A stretch of DNA of 64,000 bases, taken from positions 1 through 64,000 of the forward strand of contig JAEUIE010000005.1 of assembly GCA_016795155.1 (NCBI GenBank). Reading direction: 5' to 3'. Origin of the DNA: Planctomycetia bacterium (lineage in GTDB: Bacteria; Planctomycetota; Planctomycetia; Gemmatales; HRBIN36). The notes under the pieces are model-generated. The model was given only the letters and a program-made list of their open reading frames with translations, was not told where the DNA came from and searched no databases. A program made the position numbers and the translations under genes. Positions 63,694 to 64,000 of the stretch are shown piece after piece (the stretch's first letter is position 1; each line of letters opens with the position of its first letter).

Positions 63694-64000
63694 ATGGATA
63701 GCAATGCCACCCAGCCTATGGGCGGTGGCCAGTTGCCGCACGTCCACAGCCGGGAGGAAGAAGGCTTCTACGTTCTCGAAGACGAGATCACCGTCAACGG
63801 CGAGCGAGTCGTCGCCACTGCGAGGACGTTCGCCAGCATGCCGGTCGGGACGCTGCACAGCTTCAGTAACGAGAGCGACAGCCCGGCCAAGATCCTGATT
63901 TCGGTTGTCCCTGCCGGCCTGAAACACATTTTCTTCGAGGTCGGGGTACCGCTGGCCGAGGGAGCGACGACTGCCTTACCGTCAACGCATGATGATATCG
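63694..64000 (+). CDS. Cupin-domain protein, N-terminally short, runs off the window
   Basis: From ATG 63694 the frame is open to the window end (102 codons). It has cupin motif 1 (PHVHSREEEGFYVLEDE, with Asp at the usual Gly) and motif 2 (MPVGTLHSFSN), then PAGLKHIFFEVG. Related proteins carry about 25 more residues before motif 1, and an in-frame TAG at 63688-63690 blocks extension. The third codon positions are almost all G or C, unlike any neighbour, so the piece looks recently acquired, with its 5' end cut off. It may be a pseudogene. Confidence 0.68.
   Translation, partial: MDSNATQPMGGGQLPHVHSREEEGFYVLEDEITVNGERVVATARTFASMPVGTLHSFSNESDSPAKILISVVPAGLKHIFFEVGVPLAEGATTALPSTHDDI

Noticed and set aside
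63676-63927. Minus-strand 83-codon ORF at the right edge
   Set aside because: High GC opens frames on both strands; only the plus frame has cupin motifs.

Overview
The window looks like a planctomycete chromosome (order Gemmatales the best guess). It shows planctomycete-type ECF sigma factor plus Ser/Thr kinase pairs with a membrane anchor, CotH/VTC/DUF4956 clustering, an anti-sigma factor fused to a macroglobulin-like ectodomain, ceramidase-superfamily proteins, a sialidase-fold/MoaD pair and many secreted proteins. Base composition is moderate, except for a clearly GC-rich cupin fragment at the right edge.

Positions 1-9182 are the right end of an integrated mobile element. It carries a 5'-truncated MobF/TrwC-like relaxase, two small membrane proteins and a TraD/VirD4-like coupling ATPase in one tightly overlapping operon, then a secreted coiled-coil protein. 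In the opposite direction lies an AAA-ATPase/subtilase pair that matches the IetA-IetS stability and defence system, followed by a small unknown ORF and a methyltransferase remnant. The element ends at a 42-base copy of the 3' half of a tRNA-Pro gene with its terminator, the usual scar of tyrosine-recombinase integration. Just beyond it is the stop-interrupted N-terminus of an integrase.

From 9489 to 32588 the genes are mostly chromosomal: a lone CbiM, a YedE-type selenium transporter candidate, an ECF sigma/kinase pair leading into VTC, DUF4956 and CotH genes, a MoaD-like/sialidase-fold pair, ceramidase-like, phosphatase/flippase/glycosyltransferase genes, a cyclase-like/DUF362 fusion, EamA, DUF481, CAP, RluA, PurK and a glycine-rich RRM protein with a strong promoter and long leader.

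The most unusual system is at 32586-35048 on the minus strand: a hairpin-dense non-coding segment, a 318-residue retron-type reverse transcriptase, and a DUF418 polytopic membrane protein starting one base after the RT stop codon. This arrangement suggests a retron with a DUF418 protein as possible effector, which I do not recognise as a described type.

The rest (35242-64000) holds an S9 peptidase with a charged insertion in its catalytic domain, two paralogous secreted proteins, a second kinase/ECF pair, HIT, a large M28-type protein, GNAT, a TonB-dependent receptor, the lspA-LON-lipB operon, tRNA-Val, MFS, mnmE, an ECF sigma with its giant anti-sigma/macroglobulin partner, an M14 carboxypeptidase, a HAD phosphatase, a second ceramidase-like protein and the start of a cupin gene.
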